Source of the DNA: Akkermansiaceae bacterium
GTDB lineage: Bacteria > Verrucomicrobiota > Verrucomicrobiia > Verrucomicrobiales > Akkermansiaceae
Assembly: GCA_026421245.1 (NCBI GenBank)
Contig: JAPKDJ010000007.1
Coordinates: 23,257-87,256 of the forward strand
Direction: 5' to 3'
Length of the DNA stretch: 64,000 bases
The translations under genes were made by a program, and so were the position numbers. Position 1 is the stretch's first letter; each line of letters begins with the position of its first letter. The notes under the pieces were generated by a model. That model ran no database searches. It was not told the DNA's origin and saw only the letters and a list, made by a program, of their open reading frames with translations. Of the stretch, positions 42,288 to 50,838 are shown piece by piece.

Positions 42288-44317
42288 TTGACTTCCTCTT
42301 CGATGGGGAGGAAGCGGTAGAAGCGCCTTGTCTGGTCGAAGGCGGTTCCTGCTCCTGCGGCAGTGCCGTTACCGGTAAAGATCCCACTCAAATCAGAGTA
42401 GTTCTGGAGACCGTCGGAGACCTGAGCTTTGTATTGTTTTCCAGTCTCGGTCAACATGAAGACGCCTACTCCGGGACCCTCGGTGGTTTCGATGACGGTC
42501 GGATCGCTTTGTCCGCCGATGGAGAGGTTGATGCTGTCGATAAAGACTTCGCCTTTCGCGTCGGTTCCGGAAACGGCACCCGTGGCTCCGAAGATCTGGA
42601 TGAAGACTCCAGTAGCATTGGCGGGGGCAACGAGGTTGGAGGCGGCGATTTTTCTCCAGGTTCCGTTTCCTCCGGAGAAGCTGTTGAAGCCAACATCGGC
42701 GCCGTTGATAGCGATGTTGGAGGCATCAAGCCATTGAAGGCGGTATTGTTGGACATAGCTGACTCCGGAGCTGACTTGTTTGGCGCGGAAGGAGAAGGTG
42801 TAGCTTTCTCCTCCGGTGACGAAGCCTCCCACATCTGCGAGGTTTTGTTGGATTTCTGCTTGGTTTGGTGATCCGCCGGCATCGTTTTGGACTGCGAGTC
42901 TAATTGATGAAGTTCCGCTGAAGGCATCGGTGATTAGGGTTGGAAATTGGCCGGATGTTGAGAAGCATTTCCAACTTTCAGCACAGGTGGGATTTTCGGA
43001 AGCGGAGGTCTCAAAGTCTCCGTTGACGATTGCGCTATCGCTTGCGGGGTCTTTTTCAATCACGCGGTGGAAGGGCGCGGAGTCCGGATCGAGGATGGTC
43101 GTGGTGGTGGTTCCGGGGAATGCTGGGCCGAGATCCGTCCAAGTGCTGCCATCAGCGGATGCCTGGGGCTGGTAGAGTTTTTTCTCATTGGTGGGGGGCC
43201 ACGAAACCAAAGTGCCTTGGGTGAACCGAGGCTCAAAATCCGCCGCGCTGGCTGGAGGCAGGACAGCTGGGATTTGAACGCGAAAGTTGTCATAGCCAAC
43301 TGACGAACCACCACCCCAAAGAGGAACAATTTTGATCCCATCGATTCCTTCGGGGAGATTGATCGGGAAGGTGTAGGTCTCCCAGGCAGAACCGTCACCA
43401 AGGAGGATTCCAAAGATATCTCCGGTGCTTCCGGCGGCTTCTGCTCCGGTAAAGAAATCGATCTTAAGACCGCCAATGGTTTTTCCAGAGATGAGAATCA
43501 TGTCTTGCAGGAAATTGGCGGTCGTGCCCGCTTCAAGTTCGAGACTGGAAAGGGGAATGACGTTGTTGCTGTTGGCCACCCAGATTCCGAAGCCGACACC
43601 GGTGTTGGCCATGACTCCGTATTCCCCGGGATTTCCTCCGGTTTCAGGATAGGACCAGCTAGTTTCGGTGCTGCCAATCTGAGACCAGCCGAAATCACCG
43701 GAAGCGAAATCGTTGTTGGGGATGGGGGCTTGGGCGACGGGTGCGGAAGAGAAGCCGATGTTGTCATATCCGACCGAGGAATCGACGCCCCAAAGTGGAA
43801 CCACTTTGAATCCGTTGACTCCTGCTGGGATTGCGATGCGAAAGGTGTAAGTTTCCCAGGTTGATCCGCCCCCGATGAGAGAGGTGCGAAGATCTCCGGT
43901 GGAACCGGCTCCTGCTCCCTCATTGGTAAAGTCGAGTTTGAAACCTCCAATGTTTCTGCCGGACAGGAGCTTCATGTCCATGGTGAAGTCGTAGGTGGTT
44001 TCGGCAGCGAGACCAAGAGAATCAAGGGTCAAAGGCTGTTCGTCATTTCCGATCCAGATTCCAAAGCCGCCATCGGCTGCACTGTGATCAATCACGCCAA
44101 AACCGTTTGGATGTCCGTCCATGTCGGGATAACTGAAGCCATACGTTCCCGATCCGGAGACTTCCTCCCAAGAAATACCGGCGTTTTCGAAGTCACCATT
44201 GGGGAAAAGGTCAGCGACACACGGCAGGATGAGCAAGGGGAAGGTGAGGGCTAGCGAGTTTTTTTTTTCATCAATGTGAGAGGAGTTATTTTTTCGAACT
44301 TCGTGAAACAAATTCAT
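42284..44317 (-). CDS. Secreted protein with duplicated NGDFE carbohydrate-binding-like modules
   Basis: A 677-residue secreted protein. Two obvious repeat modules of about 145 residues: the first has FPNGDFENAG, FGIWIGNDEQPLTLDSL, NIGGFKLDF and WETYTFRIAIPAGVNGFKV; the second has PNNDFASGDFG, FGIWVANSNNVIPLSSL, TIGGLKIDF and WETYTFPINLPEGIDGIKI; both end SVGYDN. A third module begins IVNGDFETSASENP. NGDFE-type modules resemble the CBM4/9 fold, some members of which bind beta-1,3-glucan. Start is uncertain: ATG 44317 gives a long N-region, whereas the ATG at 44269-44271 would give an ideal signal peptide if an A10 tract had one more A. Operators at 44342-44357 and 44411-44426 lie just upstream. 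Confidence 0.8.
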   Translation of the reverse strand: MNLFHEVRKNNSSHIDEKKNSLALTFPLLILPCVADLFPNGDFENAGISWEEVSGSGTYGFSYPDMDGHPNGFGVIDHSAADGGFGIWIGNDEQPLTLDSLGLAAETTYDFTMDMKLLSGRNIGGFKLDFTNEGAGAGSTGDLRTSLIGGGSTWETYTFRIAIPAGVNGFKVVPLWGVDSSVGYDNIGFSSAPVAQAPIPNNDFASGDFGWSQIGSTETSWSYPETGGNPGEYGVMANTGVGFGIWVANSNNVIPLSSLELEAGTTANFLQDMILISGKTIGGLKIDFFTGAEAAGSTGDIFGILLGDGSAWETYTFPINLPEGIDGIKIVPLWGGGSSVGYDNFRVQIPAVLPPASAADFEPRFTQGTLVSWPPTNEKKLYQPQASADGSTWTDLGPAFPGTTTTTILDPDSAPFHRVIEKDPASDSAIVNGDFETSASENPTCAESWKCFSTSGQFPTLITDAFSGTSSIRLAVQNDAGGSPNQAEIQQNLADVGGFVTGGESYTFSFRAKQVSSGVSYVQQYRLQWLDASNIAINGADVGFNSFSGGNGTWRKIAASNLVAPANATGVFIQIFGATGAVSGTDAKGEVFIDSINLSIGGQSDPTVIETTEGPGVGVFMLTETGKQYKAQVSDGLQNYSDLSGIFTGNGTAAGAGTAFDQTRRFYRFLPIEEEVN
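44259..44268 (-). repeat. A10 homopolymer after the alternative start codon
   Basis: On the minus strand, ATG (44271-44269) is followed directly by ten A residues. In the current length the ATG frame reads KKKTR and stops. With eleven A residues it would run into a perfect signal peptide (MKKKNSLALTFPLLILPC). A contraction, transcriptional slippage or sequencing error are all possible. Confidence 0.6.
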
Positions 44318-44341
44318 ACGCGCCGATCCTGCAACTAAAAA

Positions 44342-44357
44342 ATGCACAAAATTGCAT
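44342..44357. promoter_or_regulatory. Candidate LacI operator 1
   Basis: ATGCACAAAATTGCAT: perfect 5-bp arms ATGCA and TGCAT around a 6-nt centre. It lies just upstream of the NGDFE-module gene in the divergent promoter region with the glycosidase-like gene. Sister sites are at 44411-44426 and 50445-50460. Confidence 0.6.
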
Positions 44358-44410
44358 TGTATATTTAAGGGGTGATTTTTGTCTTGTTGGTTCAATTGCT
44401 TTCCGGCACT

Positions 44411-44426
44411 TTGCACAAAGTTACAT
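44411..44426. promoter_or_regulatory. Candidate LacI operator 2
   Basis: TTGCACAAAGTTACAT matches operator 1 at 13 of 16 positions and lies 55 nt before the start of the 1133-residue enzyme gene. Confidence 0.5.
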
Positions 44427-44480
44427 AAAATACCCTACCTGAATGGAAGGGCGCTGTTTAAGCGAAAATCAACTTGAGAA

Positions 44481-47400
44481 ATGCCGATGATGCTCTCACC
44501 AGAAATCCTTGAAGCTCCAATTCATTTGCCAGAAGCGAAGTTTGCCGAAGTGAATGACTGGGTCAGTGATCAAGGCCGAGAGTTCGTGGCGATCAACGAT
44601 TTGGAGTCCTTTGATCCCTTCTTTTTGAGCGTGGTGACGGTGAGTAACCAGTGGTTTTTCTGCAGCAGCCATGGATCTTTGAGTGCTGGTCGTGAATCTC
44701 CCGAGACGGCTCTTTTCCCCTACCTCACGGTGGATAAAATTCATGAGAACTGGAACACCACCGGACCGTACACCGCGATTCAGTGTGATGGTAATTTGTG
44801 GCATCCGTTTTGGCCAACGACAGCCCATTCTTCGCCGGTGCGACGTCGGTTGTTGAAAAGCATCCTCGGTGAGGAGTTGGTTTTTGAGGAACGGCATGAA
44901 GCACTCCAGTTGCGGTTCACTTATCGTTGGCAAGTGTCTGAAAAATTTGGCTTTGTACGGAAGGTTGAGATCTCGAATGAGGGTGAGGAATCGAGGACGG
45001 TGAGGTTGATCGACGGTTTACAGGATTTGCAAGCACCGGGCGTGGGAAGTCGGTTGCATCTCGAGCTGAGCAGCTTGGCGGATGCCTACAAAATGAGCGA
45101 ACTCGTCAGTGACGGGAATCTCATGATTCACCGTTTGGCCTCCGGGATCGTCGATGCCCCAATTCCGCTGGAGTGCCTAAAGGCGACGACAGTCTGGACC
45201 GCGGGATTTGAGGACGGAAACCGGTTCCTTTCCCGGAGTGACGCCGAGCGATATCTCAAATCCGGACGAACAAGCTCCGGCAGTGAAAGAAGCAGGGGGG
45301 AACGTGGTGTGTTTCTCTTGGGGGGCGAAATGACGCTTCTGCCTGGTCAGTCGCGCGATTGGCTCATGGTCGGAGAGGTGGAGCAGACACATCGGGATAT
45401 CGGTGGCCTGATGAAGGCTTTGGATGATCCTAAGTCGCTGCTTGCCGAGGTGGAGGAAGATTTGGCGAAGGTCAGAGAACGACTTCGTGAGCTGGTGGAA
45501 TCGGTCGATGGAATCCAGAAATCAGGGGACCGGGATTCGGCGTTGTCTCACTATCACAATACTCTCTGTAATTTCCTGCGAGGCGGTTTGCCGGAAAAGG
45601 GCGGGGAATTGAGCCGGGATCAGTTGATTCATTTCGTGAAGCAGAATAGCACGGAAATATTTCAGGTTCATGGTGAGTGGTTGCTGTCTTTGCCGAAGAG
45701 CTTCGAGCGATTGGATCTCATTGCGCAAGTGAGGGAGAAAAATGATCCCGATTTGTTAAGGCTGGCCGAGGAATATCTGCCGCTTATTTTGGGGCGCCGT
45801 CATGGTGACCCGAGTCGCCCCTGGAACAAATTCAAGATCAGACTCGCTGACGATGAAGGGAAGCCAGTACATCATTATGAGGGGAATTGGCGTGATATTT
45901 TCCAGAATTGGGAGGCTCTTGCTTGGAGCTATCCGGTGTTTCTGGATGGATTTATTTCCCGCTTTCTTAATGCCTCGACGATTGATGGGTACAACCCGTA
46001 TCGCGTGACTTCGTCCGGAGTGGATTGGGAAGTTCCGGATAAAGATGATCCATGGGTCTCGATCGGCTACTGGGGCGATCATCAGATTGTTTATCTGCTA
46101 AAGTTTTTGGAGCTCAAAGAGAAGCTGGATCCCGGCTCGATGAGGCAGGCTTTGACCGAACGGCGCTACGTTTTTGCGGATGTTCCTTATCTCCTGAATG
46201 GTTGGGAGGAGGCGCTTGAGGATCCCCGAAATACGGTTGACTTCGATGAAGAGCGCCACAAGCGTTTGATGGAGCGGAAAGAGTCGATTGGAGGAGACGG
46301 ATTGCTTCTTCGGGACGATGCCGGTGAGCTTGTGAGGGCAACCTTGATTGAAAAACTGCTCATTCCGACGGTCGCAAAACTCGGGCAACTCATTCCCGAT
46401 GGCGGGATCTGGATGAGCAATCAAAAGCCGGAGTGGAATGACGCTAACAATGCGCTGGCCGGGACCGGGTTGTCGGTTGTGACCACGGCTTATTTGCTGC
46501 GATATTTTCGGTTCCTGGAACGTCTTGTGAATCCAGGTGACGATGACTCATTTGAAATCTCGACTGCGCTGGCGCAGGTCATGGGAGAGCTGAAACAAGG
46601 ATTGGAAGATCCTCGTTGGCTCAATTCACGCATCACTGCTACCGACCGATTTGAGTTGGCCAAGGTGAATGGCGTGGCAATCGAGAATTACCGAAAAGCG
46701 ATCACGACACCGAAAGGCCGTGAACTAGAGGTCATCTCACAGGCAGATTTGAGCGACTTCATCACGGTCGTTTCTCAGGTCTTGGAGAGCGTTTTGAGAG
46801 GAAACCGCAGGGAAGACGGACTTTGGCACTCCTATAATATTCTTGAAATCCGCAAGGATGAAAGGGTGATGAATGTGCAACATCTTCAACTGATGCTTGA
46901 AGGGCAGGTGGCGATTCTCAGTTCAGGTTTATTGGGAGGGGAGGAAGCCGTCTCGTTGTTGGAAGCTCTTCCATCGAGTGAACTTCGCTCGAAGCGCCAC
47001 CCAACTTATCTGCTCTATCCTGATCGTGAACTCCCCCGGTTCGGTGAGATGAACCGCATCGATGACTCGCAGGTTCAATCGATTTCAACATTAACTTCGA
47101 TGATTGCAGAGGCCGATGAGCGGCTTGTTTATCAGGACGAGGCCGGGATCTGGCGTTTTCATGACTCTCTCGTCAATGACTATGCTCTCACGGCACGATT
47201 GGATGAAATTGGAGGAGTCTCCGACGAAGAACGGATTCAGATTGCGGAGCTCTATGAGAAGACTTTCAATCACCACTCGTTTACCGGGCGGAGTGGATCG
47301 ATGTTTGGTTATGAAGGACTGGGTTGCGTCTATTGGCACATGGTTTCCAAGCTGATGCTGGCCGCTCAAGAGGTGGCGGTTGACGTGGTGAAATCGGAGT

Positions 47401-47882
47401 CTTCCGAGGAACTCAAACGGCGGGCGATTGCGGTCTATTATTCAATTCAACGAGGACTTGGGTTTAGGCAGAAACCTAAACAGTATGGCGCCTTCCCGGC
47501 GGAACCCTATTCGCATAGTCAGGGGCAGCGTGGAGCTCAACAGCCCGGATTAACCGGTCAGGTGAAGGAGGGTATTCTTTGCCGCATGGGAGAGTTGGGA
47601 ATTGATCTCGCCGGGGGAAGACTTTGTTTCCAACCCAAGCTTCTGAGGAAGGCGGAATTCGCCAAGGGAGATCTTCACTTCACGCATGCACGAACTCCGA
47701 TTGTCTACCAATTGAATGACGAGCTTGCTGAGCCAATTGCAGAAGTTCATACTGGCGACGGAAGATGCCTTGAATTTCCTGGAGCTGTTTTGGATGTCGA
47801 GACGAGTTCCTCAGTTATTTTCAAAGAGGGTGATCTTCGTAAGATCGTCGTCAAAGTCCCGGCCGCCTGGCTCATTTCTTAA
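44481..47882 (+). CDS. Very large glycoside hydrolase/phosphorylase-like protein
   Basis: A 1133-residue protein without signal peptide, so cytoplasmic. An N-terminal beta-rich part (about 1-320, with WHPFWPTTAHSSPVRRRL and FGFVRKVEISNEGEE) is followed by a long helix and a large helical region (about 450-1060). Aromatic and acidic motifs there, such as NWEALAWSYPVFLDGFIS, DWEVPDKDDPWVSIGYWGDH, LPDGGIWMSNQKPEWNDANN and AEPYSHSQGQRGAQQPGLTG, resemble (alpha/alpha)6-barrel enzymes of the GH94/GH149 phosphorylase type. GH149 beta-1,3-oligoglucan phosphorylases have a similar length of about 1100 residues. The family could not be verified. Followed by a sugar symporter gene 12 nt downstream, so it probably attacks the imported oligosaccharide. 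Confidence is high that it is a gene, moderate for the enzyme class. Confidence 0.72.
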   Translation: MPMMLSPEILEAPIHLPEAKFAEVNDWVSDQGREFVAINDLESFDPFFLSVVTVSNQWFFCSSHGSLSAGRESPETALFPYLTVDKIHENWNTTGPYTAIQCDGNLWHPFWPTTAHSSPVRRRLLKSILGEELVFEERHEALQLRFTYRWQVSEKFGFVRKVEISNEGEESRTVRLIDGLQDLQAPGVGSRLHLELSSLADAYKMSELVSDGNLMIHRLASGIVDAPIPLECLKATTVWTAGFEDGNRFLSRSDAERYLKSGRTSSGSERSRGERGVFLLGGEMTLLPGQSRDWLMVGEVEQTHRDIGGLMKALDDPKSLLAEVEEDLAKVRERLRELVESVDGIQKSGDRDSALSHYHNTLCNFLRGGLPEKGGELSRDQLIHFVKQNSTEIFQVHGEWLLSLPKSFERLDLIAQVREKNDPDLLRLAEEYLPLILGRRHGDPSRPWNKFKIRLADDEGKPVHHYEGNWRDIFQNWEALAWSYPVFLDGFISRFLNASTIDGYNPYRVTSSGVDWEVPDKDDPWVSIGYWGDHQIVYLLKFLELKEKLDPGSMRQALTERRYVFADVPYLLNGWEEALEDPRNTVDFDEERHKRLMERKESIGGDGLLLRDDAGELVRATLIEKLLIPTVAKLGQLIPDGGIWMSNQKPEWNDANNALAGTGLSVVTTAYLLRYFRFLERLVNPGDDDSFEISTALAQVMGELKQGLEDPRWLNSRITATDRFELAKVNGVAIENYRKAITTPKGRELEVISQADLSDFITVVSQVLESVLRGNRREDGLWHSYNILEIRKDERVMNVQHLQLMLEGQVAILSSGLLGGEEAVSLLEALPSSELRSKRHPTYLLYPDRELPRFGEMNRIDDSQVQSISTLTSMIAEADERLVYQDEAGIWRFHDSLVNDYALTARLDEIGGVSDEERIQIAELYEKTFNHHSFTGRSGSMFGYEGLGCVYWHMVSKLMLAAQEVAVDVVKSESSEELKRRAIAVYYSIQRGLGFRQKPKQYGAFPAEPYSHSQGQRGAQQPGLTGQVKEGILCRMGELGIDLAGGRLCFQPKLLRKAEFAKGDLHFTHARTPIVYQLNDELAEPIAEVHTGDGRCLEFPGAVLDVETSSSVIFKEGDLRKIVVKVPAAWLIS

Positions 47883-47894
47883 AAACCAACCACT

Positions 47895-49277
47895 ATGTCT
47901 TTACCTTCCACTTCCCGACTCTCAGTAAAAGAAAAGGTCGGATATGGCCTTGGAGATACGGCTTCGAACTTTGTGTTCCATGTCGTCAATGTGTTTTTGT
48001 TGACCTATTATACCGTGGTCTTGGGTCTTTCCCCGGCTGCGGTCGGCACCATGTTTTTGGTCTGCCGTTTGTGGGATGCCTTTAGTGATCCTTTGATGGG
48101 GGCAATCGCTGACCGGACTCAAACCAAGATGGGGAAATTTAGACCCTACCTACTTTGGTTTGCGATTCCGTTTGGAATTGCAGGCTATCTTGTTTTTTCA
48201 GTGCCGGATCTGGGTGACGCCGGGAAGCTTGTCTACGCTTACATTACCTACATCTTTTTATGGACGATTTATACTGCGATCAATGTGCCTTACTCGGCTC
48301 TCATGGGCGTGATGTCACCTGATCCGGTTGAACGAACCTCGCTTTCGACCTACCGGTTTGTTGGGGCATTCAGTGCCCAGTTGCTTATTGGGATGGCCTT
48401 TTTGCCATTGGTGAAGCTTCTGGGAGAAGGAGATGATGTTGCCGGATATAGCCAGACCATGGCTGTCTTTTCGGTGATCGCAGTGCTTCTATTCTTTGGT
48501 GCGTTTTTTACGACTAAGGAGCGCGTGAAGCCCAAGAAGGGGCCTAAACAAAGTCTCGGTGGCGATTTTTCGGCCCTGAGCAAGAATGTGCCATGGATCA
48601 TCATGATCGTCGCCGCCATTTTGACATTGTCGAACGTGGCGCTGCGGGGAGGGGTGACTTATCACTTTTTGAACTACGTCGTGGGAGCCGATGATTCGAA
48701 GTACTTTCTTTTCCTCGACCGAACCTCCTTTTTCTACACGACTGGTTCGTTGGCGTTTGTGACCGGAGTGTTCTTTACCGGATGGGTGAGTCGCAAAATG
48801 GGGAAGAGGAATGGCCTGATGATTCTTACGATTTTGAACGGCCTTACGTTTATTGCCTTCTACTTCATTCCAACAAGCGCCTACACCACAATGATTCTTG
48901 TTAATGCAATCGGATCATTTTTAGCTGGACCGACTCCGGCATTGGTATGGGCGATCTACACAGACGTGGTTGACTACGGAGAATGGAAATTTGGACGTCG
49001 AACAACGGCCTTGGCCTTCTCAGCAGCGATGTTTTCTCAAAAACTCGGTCTCGCAGTTGGAAGTGGAATTGGGGGCTGGATGTTGGCTTATTATGGATTT
49101 AAGGCCGACGTAGCTCCTTCCCAGGAAACCCTCGATGGCATCAAGATTATGTTCTCAATCATTCCCGGGATCTTTGGGATCGCCAATGGGTTGGTTCTGC
49201 TTGGTTACAAGCTGACGGATGAGCAGCTGGAGACAATTACTGCTGACCTCGCAGAGCGCCGCAAGACTGACGAGTAG
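47895..49277 (+). CDS. GPH-family glycoside:cation symporter (MelB/XynB-like)
   Basis: A 460-residue transporter with 12 predicted helices. Family marks: SVKEKVGYGLGDTASNFVFH at the start, WDAFSDPLMGAIADRTQTKMGKFRPYLLW with the cation-site Asp and the RxGKFRP loop, and VPYSALMGVMSPDPVERTSL. Brings mono- or oligosaccharides with Na+ or H+ into the cell. It is transcribed 12 nt behind the large glycosidase-like gene, so its substrate is likely that enzyme's substrate, possibly laminari-oligosaccharides. The convergent regulator gene ends 10 nt away. Confidence 0.94.
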   Translation: MSLPSTSRLSVKEKVGYGLGDTASNFVFHVVNVFLLTYYTVVLGLSPAAVGTMFLVCRLWDAFSDPLMGAIADRTQTKMGKFRPYLLWFAIPFGIAGYLVFSVPDLGDAGKLVYAYITYIFLWTIYTAINVPYSALMGVMSPDPVERTSLSTYRFVGAFSAQLLIGMAFLPLVKLLGEGDDVAGYSQTMAVFSVIAVLLFFGAFFTTKERVKPKKGPKQSLGGDFSALSKNVPWIIMIVAAILTLSNVALRGGVTYHFLNYVVGADDSKYFLFLDRTSFFYTTGSLAFVTGVFFTGWVSRKMGKRNGLMILTILNGLTFIAFYFIPTSAYTTMILVNAIGSFLAGPTPALVWAIYTDVVDYGEWKFGRRTTALAFSAAMFSQKLGLAVGSGIGGWMLAYYGFKADVAPSQETLDGIKIMFSIIPGIFGIANGLVLLGYKLTDEQLETITADLAERRKTDE

Positions 49278-49286
49278 AGAATTTCC

Positions 49287-50342
49287 CTAGCTCTTAGGAG
49301 CAGTCACCGAGCTTCCCTGATTGAGGTTTCCGGTGATGTAAACGTGTTGCCGGCCGCCGAAGCGCTTTTTGATGCGGGACGCGAGACGTTCGGCGCCGGT
49401 CATGCCGATTGCGCGGAAGGGGATCTCAACAGTCGTGAGCGAAGGTGTCTCATCGTCGCGCCTGATACCATCGTATCCAGTGATGGAGACATCGTGCGGG
49501 ACATTTAATCCGTGGGTTTTGAGTCCGTCGATCAGATCATAGGCCTGGTGATCTGCGGCGCAGACCCAAGCGGTGACACCATTTTTGGTCTGCTCAGCTG
49601 CTTCGGCAATGCCGTCAGTCACTGAATGGAAAGTGCGTGGGAAGGCTCCAATAATATCCTTCGCTTGAACCTTCAGTTTTTGGCGCGCCATCTTTTCGAT
49701 AAAGGCAGCGTATCGTCGGAATGACCAACTTGCCGCGATGGCGTAGTCCCGGGTGTAAAAACCAATCCGAGTATGGCCGAGGTCGATGAGATGATCGATG
49801 GCCATTGAGATGCCTGAATAGTGGTCGACATCCACGCAGTCGATCGATTGATGCTCGAGTTGGTCGACGAGTGAGACGAGGGGGAATTTGATTGCGAGTT
49901 CTTTGACGACGGCGTCGGCAAAGGGGTAGATCAGAAGAATGCCGCGGTCTTTGCGCGAGCGCAGGCTTTTGATCTTGGTGAAAGCCGGGTCGGTGAGTTG
50001 CGTTGTTTCCGGGGGAATGAAGTCGAGATCAACGCGAATGTCGTTGTTGAGGGCATACTCCGAAACTCCGGCCAGAATTTGCTCTCCTGGGCTTTTGTCA
50101 CTTCCACGAAAATACTCCTCGGTATCACTGCAAATGAGGACATTAAAGTTTGCCTGTCGCTTTGCTTTTTTAACGGAGGGACTGCGGGATTCCAAATGAG
50201 TATAACCCATTTCAGCTGCGAGCTGAAAGACCTTGGCCCGGGTTGTGGCGTTGATTCCCGTATGGTTGGTGAAGCACCGTGAGACGGTGGCGCGGGAGAT
50301 GCCGAGCCTATCGGCGATGGCTTTTTGGTTCACTTTTGGCAT
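49287..50342 (-). CDS. LacI/GalR family transcriptional regulator
   Basis: A 351-residue repressor: N-terminal HTH MPKVNQKAIADRLGISRATV with the SRATVSRCFTNHTGI hinge-proximal helix, then a periplasmic-binding-protein-like sugar-sensing core (VNLVDQLEHQSIDCVDVD-like segment, RIGFYTRDYAIAASWSFRRY, DVSITGYDGIRRDDETPSL). Start ATG 50342 chosen; in-frame ATG 50405 adds a non-conserved leader. The candidate operator at 50445-50460 lies 103 nt upstream. It is adjacent to and convergent with the symporter, and is the likely controller of the surrounding carbohydrate genes and of itself. Confidence 0.93.
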   Translation of the reverse strand: MPKVNQKAIADRLGISRATVSRCFTNHTGINATTRAKVFQLAAEMGYTHLESRSPSVKKAKRQANFNVLICSDTEEYFRGSDKSPGEQILAGVSEYALNNDIRVDLDFIPPETTQLTDPAFTKIKSLRSRKDRGILLIYPFADAVVKELAIKFPLVSLVDQLEHQSIDCVDVDHYSGISMAIDHLIDLGHTRIGFYTRDYAIAASWSFRRYAAFIEKMARQKLKVQAKDIIGAFPRTFHSVTDGIAEAAEQTKNGVTAWVCAADHQAYDLIDGLKTHGLNVPHDVSITGYDGIRRDDETPSLTTVEIPFRAIGMTGAERLASRIKKRFGGRQHVYITGNLNQGSSVTAPKS

Positions 50343-50444
50343 GGAGAAATCAATACAATAAACGAAGTCTGCTGTGACTATGGAGGGTCGGTTTTGGGAA
50401 GGCAAGTTCGACTGTTAAAAGCAGGAATGGCGCGAATCCTGGAA

Positions 50445-50460
50445 ATGCAATTTTATGCAC
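50445..50460. promoter_or_regulatory. Candidate LacI operator 3
   Basis: ATGCAATTTTATGCAC; its reverse complement GTGCATAAAATTGCAT differs from operator 1 at two positions. It lies between the divergent lacI-type gene and the GH81 remnant. Confidence 0.6.
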
Positions 50461-50527
50461 GGAAACAGTTTAACTAGTGGGTGACGATGAAGGATGTAAG
50501 CGGGCCTTTTTCAGCCCAATTGAGATC

Positions 50528-50811
50528 ATGAAACATTCTCCGACCCTAAGTCTCCTTGTTTGTCTTGGTATGAATGTGACCCATGCGGAGGTGATTTCAT
50601 GTATCATTGGATCCACACGTTGGACCGACTCGGAAGGAACGATGCTGCGGTAACTTCCAGTCATCCTTTTGTGAATGTCTTCAGCAAGGAGGGACAGAAA
50701 ACCTACGCCGCCTATAATTTCGGAATGGGCGCACTTGAAGTGCAGTTTTCGGATGGCTTTAAAATGACAGCAAAACCCAGCGGGTTGAGTGTGAGGTCAT
50801 TAACGGATTAA
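50528..50811 (+). pseudogene. GH81 endo-beta-1,3-glucanase remnant (signal peptide plus C-terminal end)
   Basis: ATG 50528 begins a signal peptide (MKHSPTLSLLVCLGMNVTHA) which in its own frame stops at 50651-50653. A second frame from about 50587 encodes GDFMYHWIHTLDRLG and FVNVFSKEGQKTYAAYNFG, the end of a GH81 beta-1,3-glucanase (compare HWIHxLxxLG and KTYxAYN of that family). About 650 central residues are missing. A deletion has joined the two ends. The operator at 50445-50460 and the divergent LacI gene suggest this once coded the extracellular enzyme of the cluster. Confidence 0.6.
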
Positions 50812-50838
50812 CGGATTAACGGATTAACGGATTAACGG
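50799..50838. repeat. Five tandem ATTAACGG repeats at convergent gene ends
   Basis: Five exact 8-bp units. The units supply the stop codon of the GH81 remnant on the plus strand and of the esterase on the minus strand, so repeat-length changes alter the ends of both. No phage or plasmid attachment function is evident. Confidence 0.85.

Noticed and set aside
50799..50838. Phage or element attachment site
   Set aside because: Simple octamer repeat with no integrase or second copy nearby.
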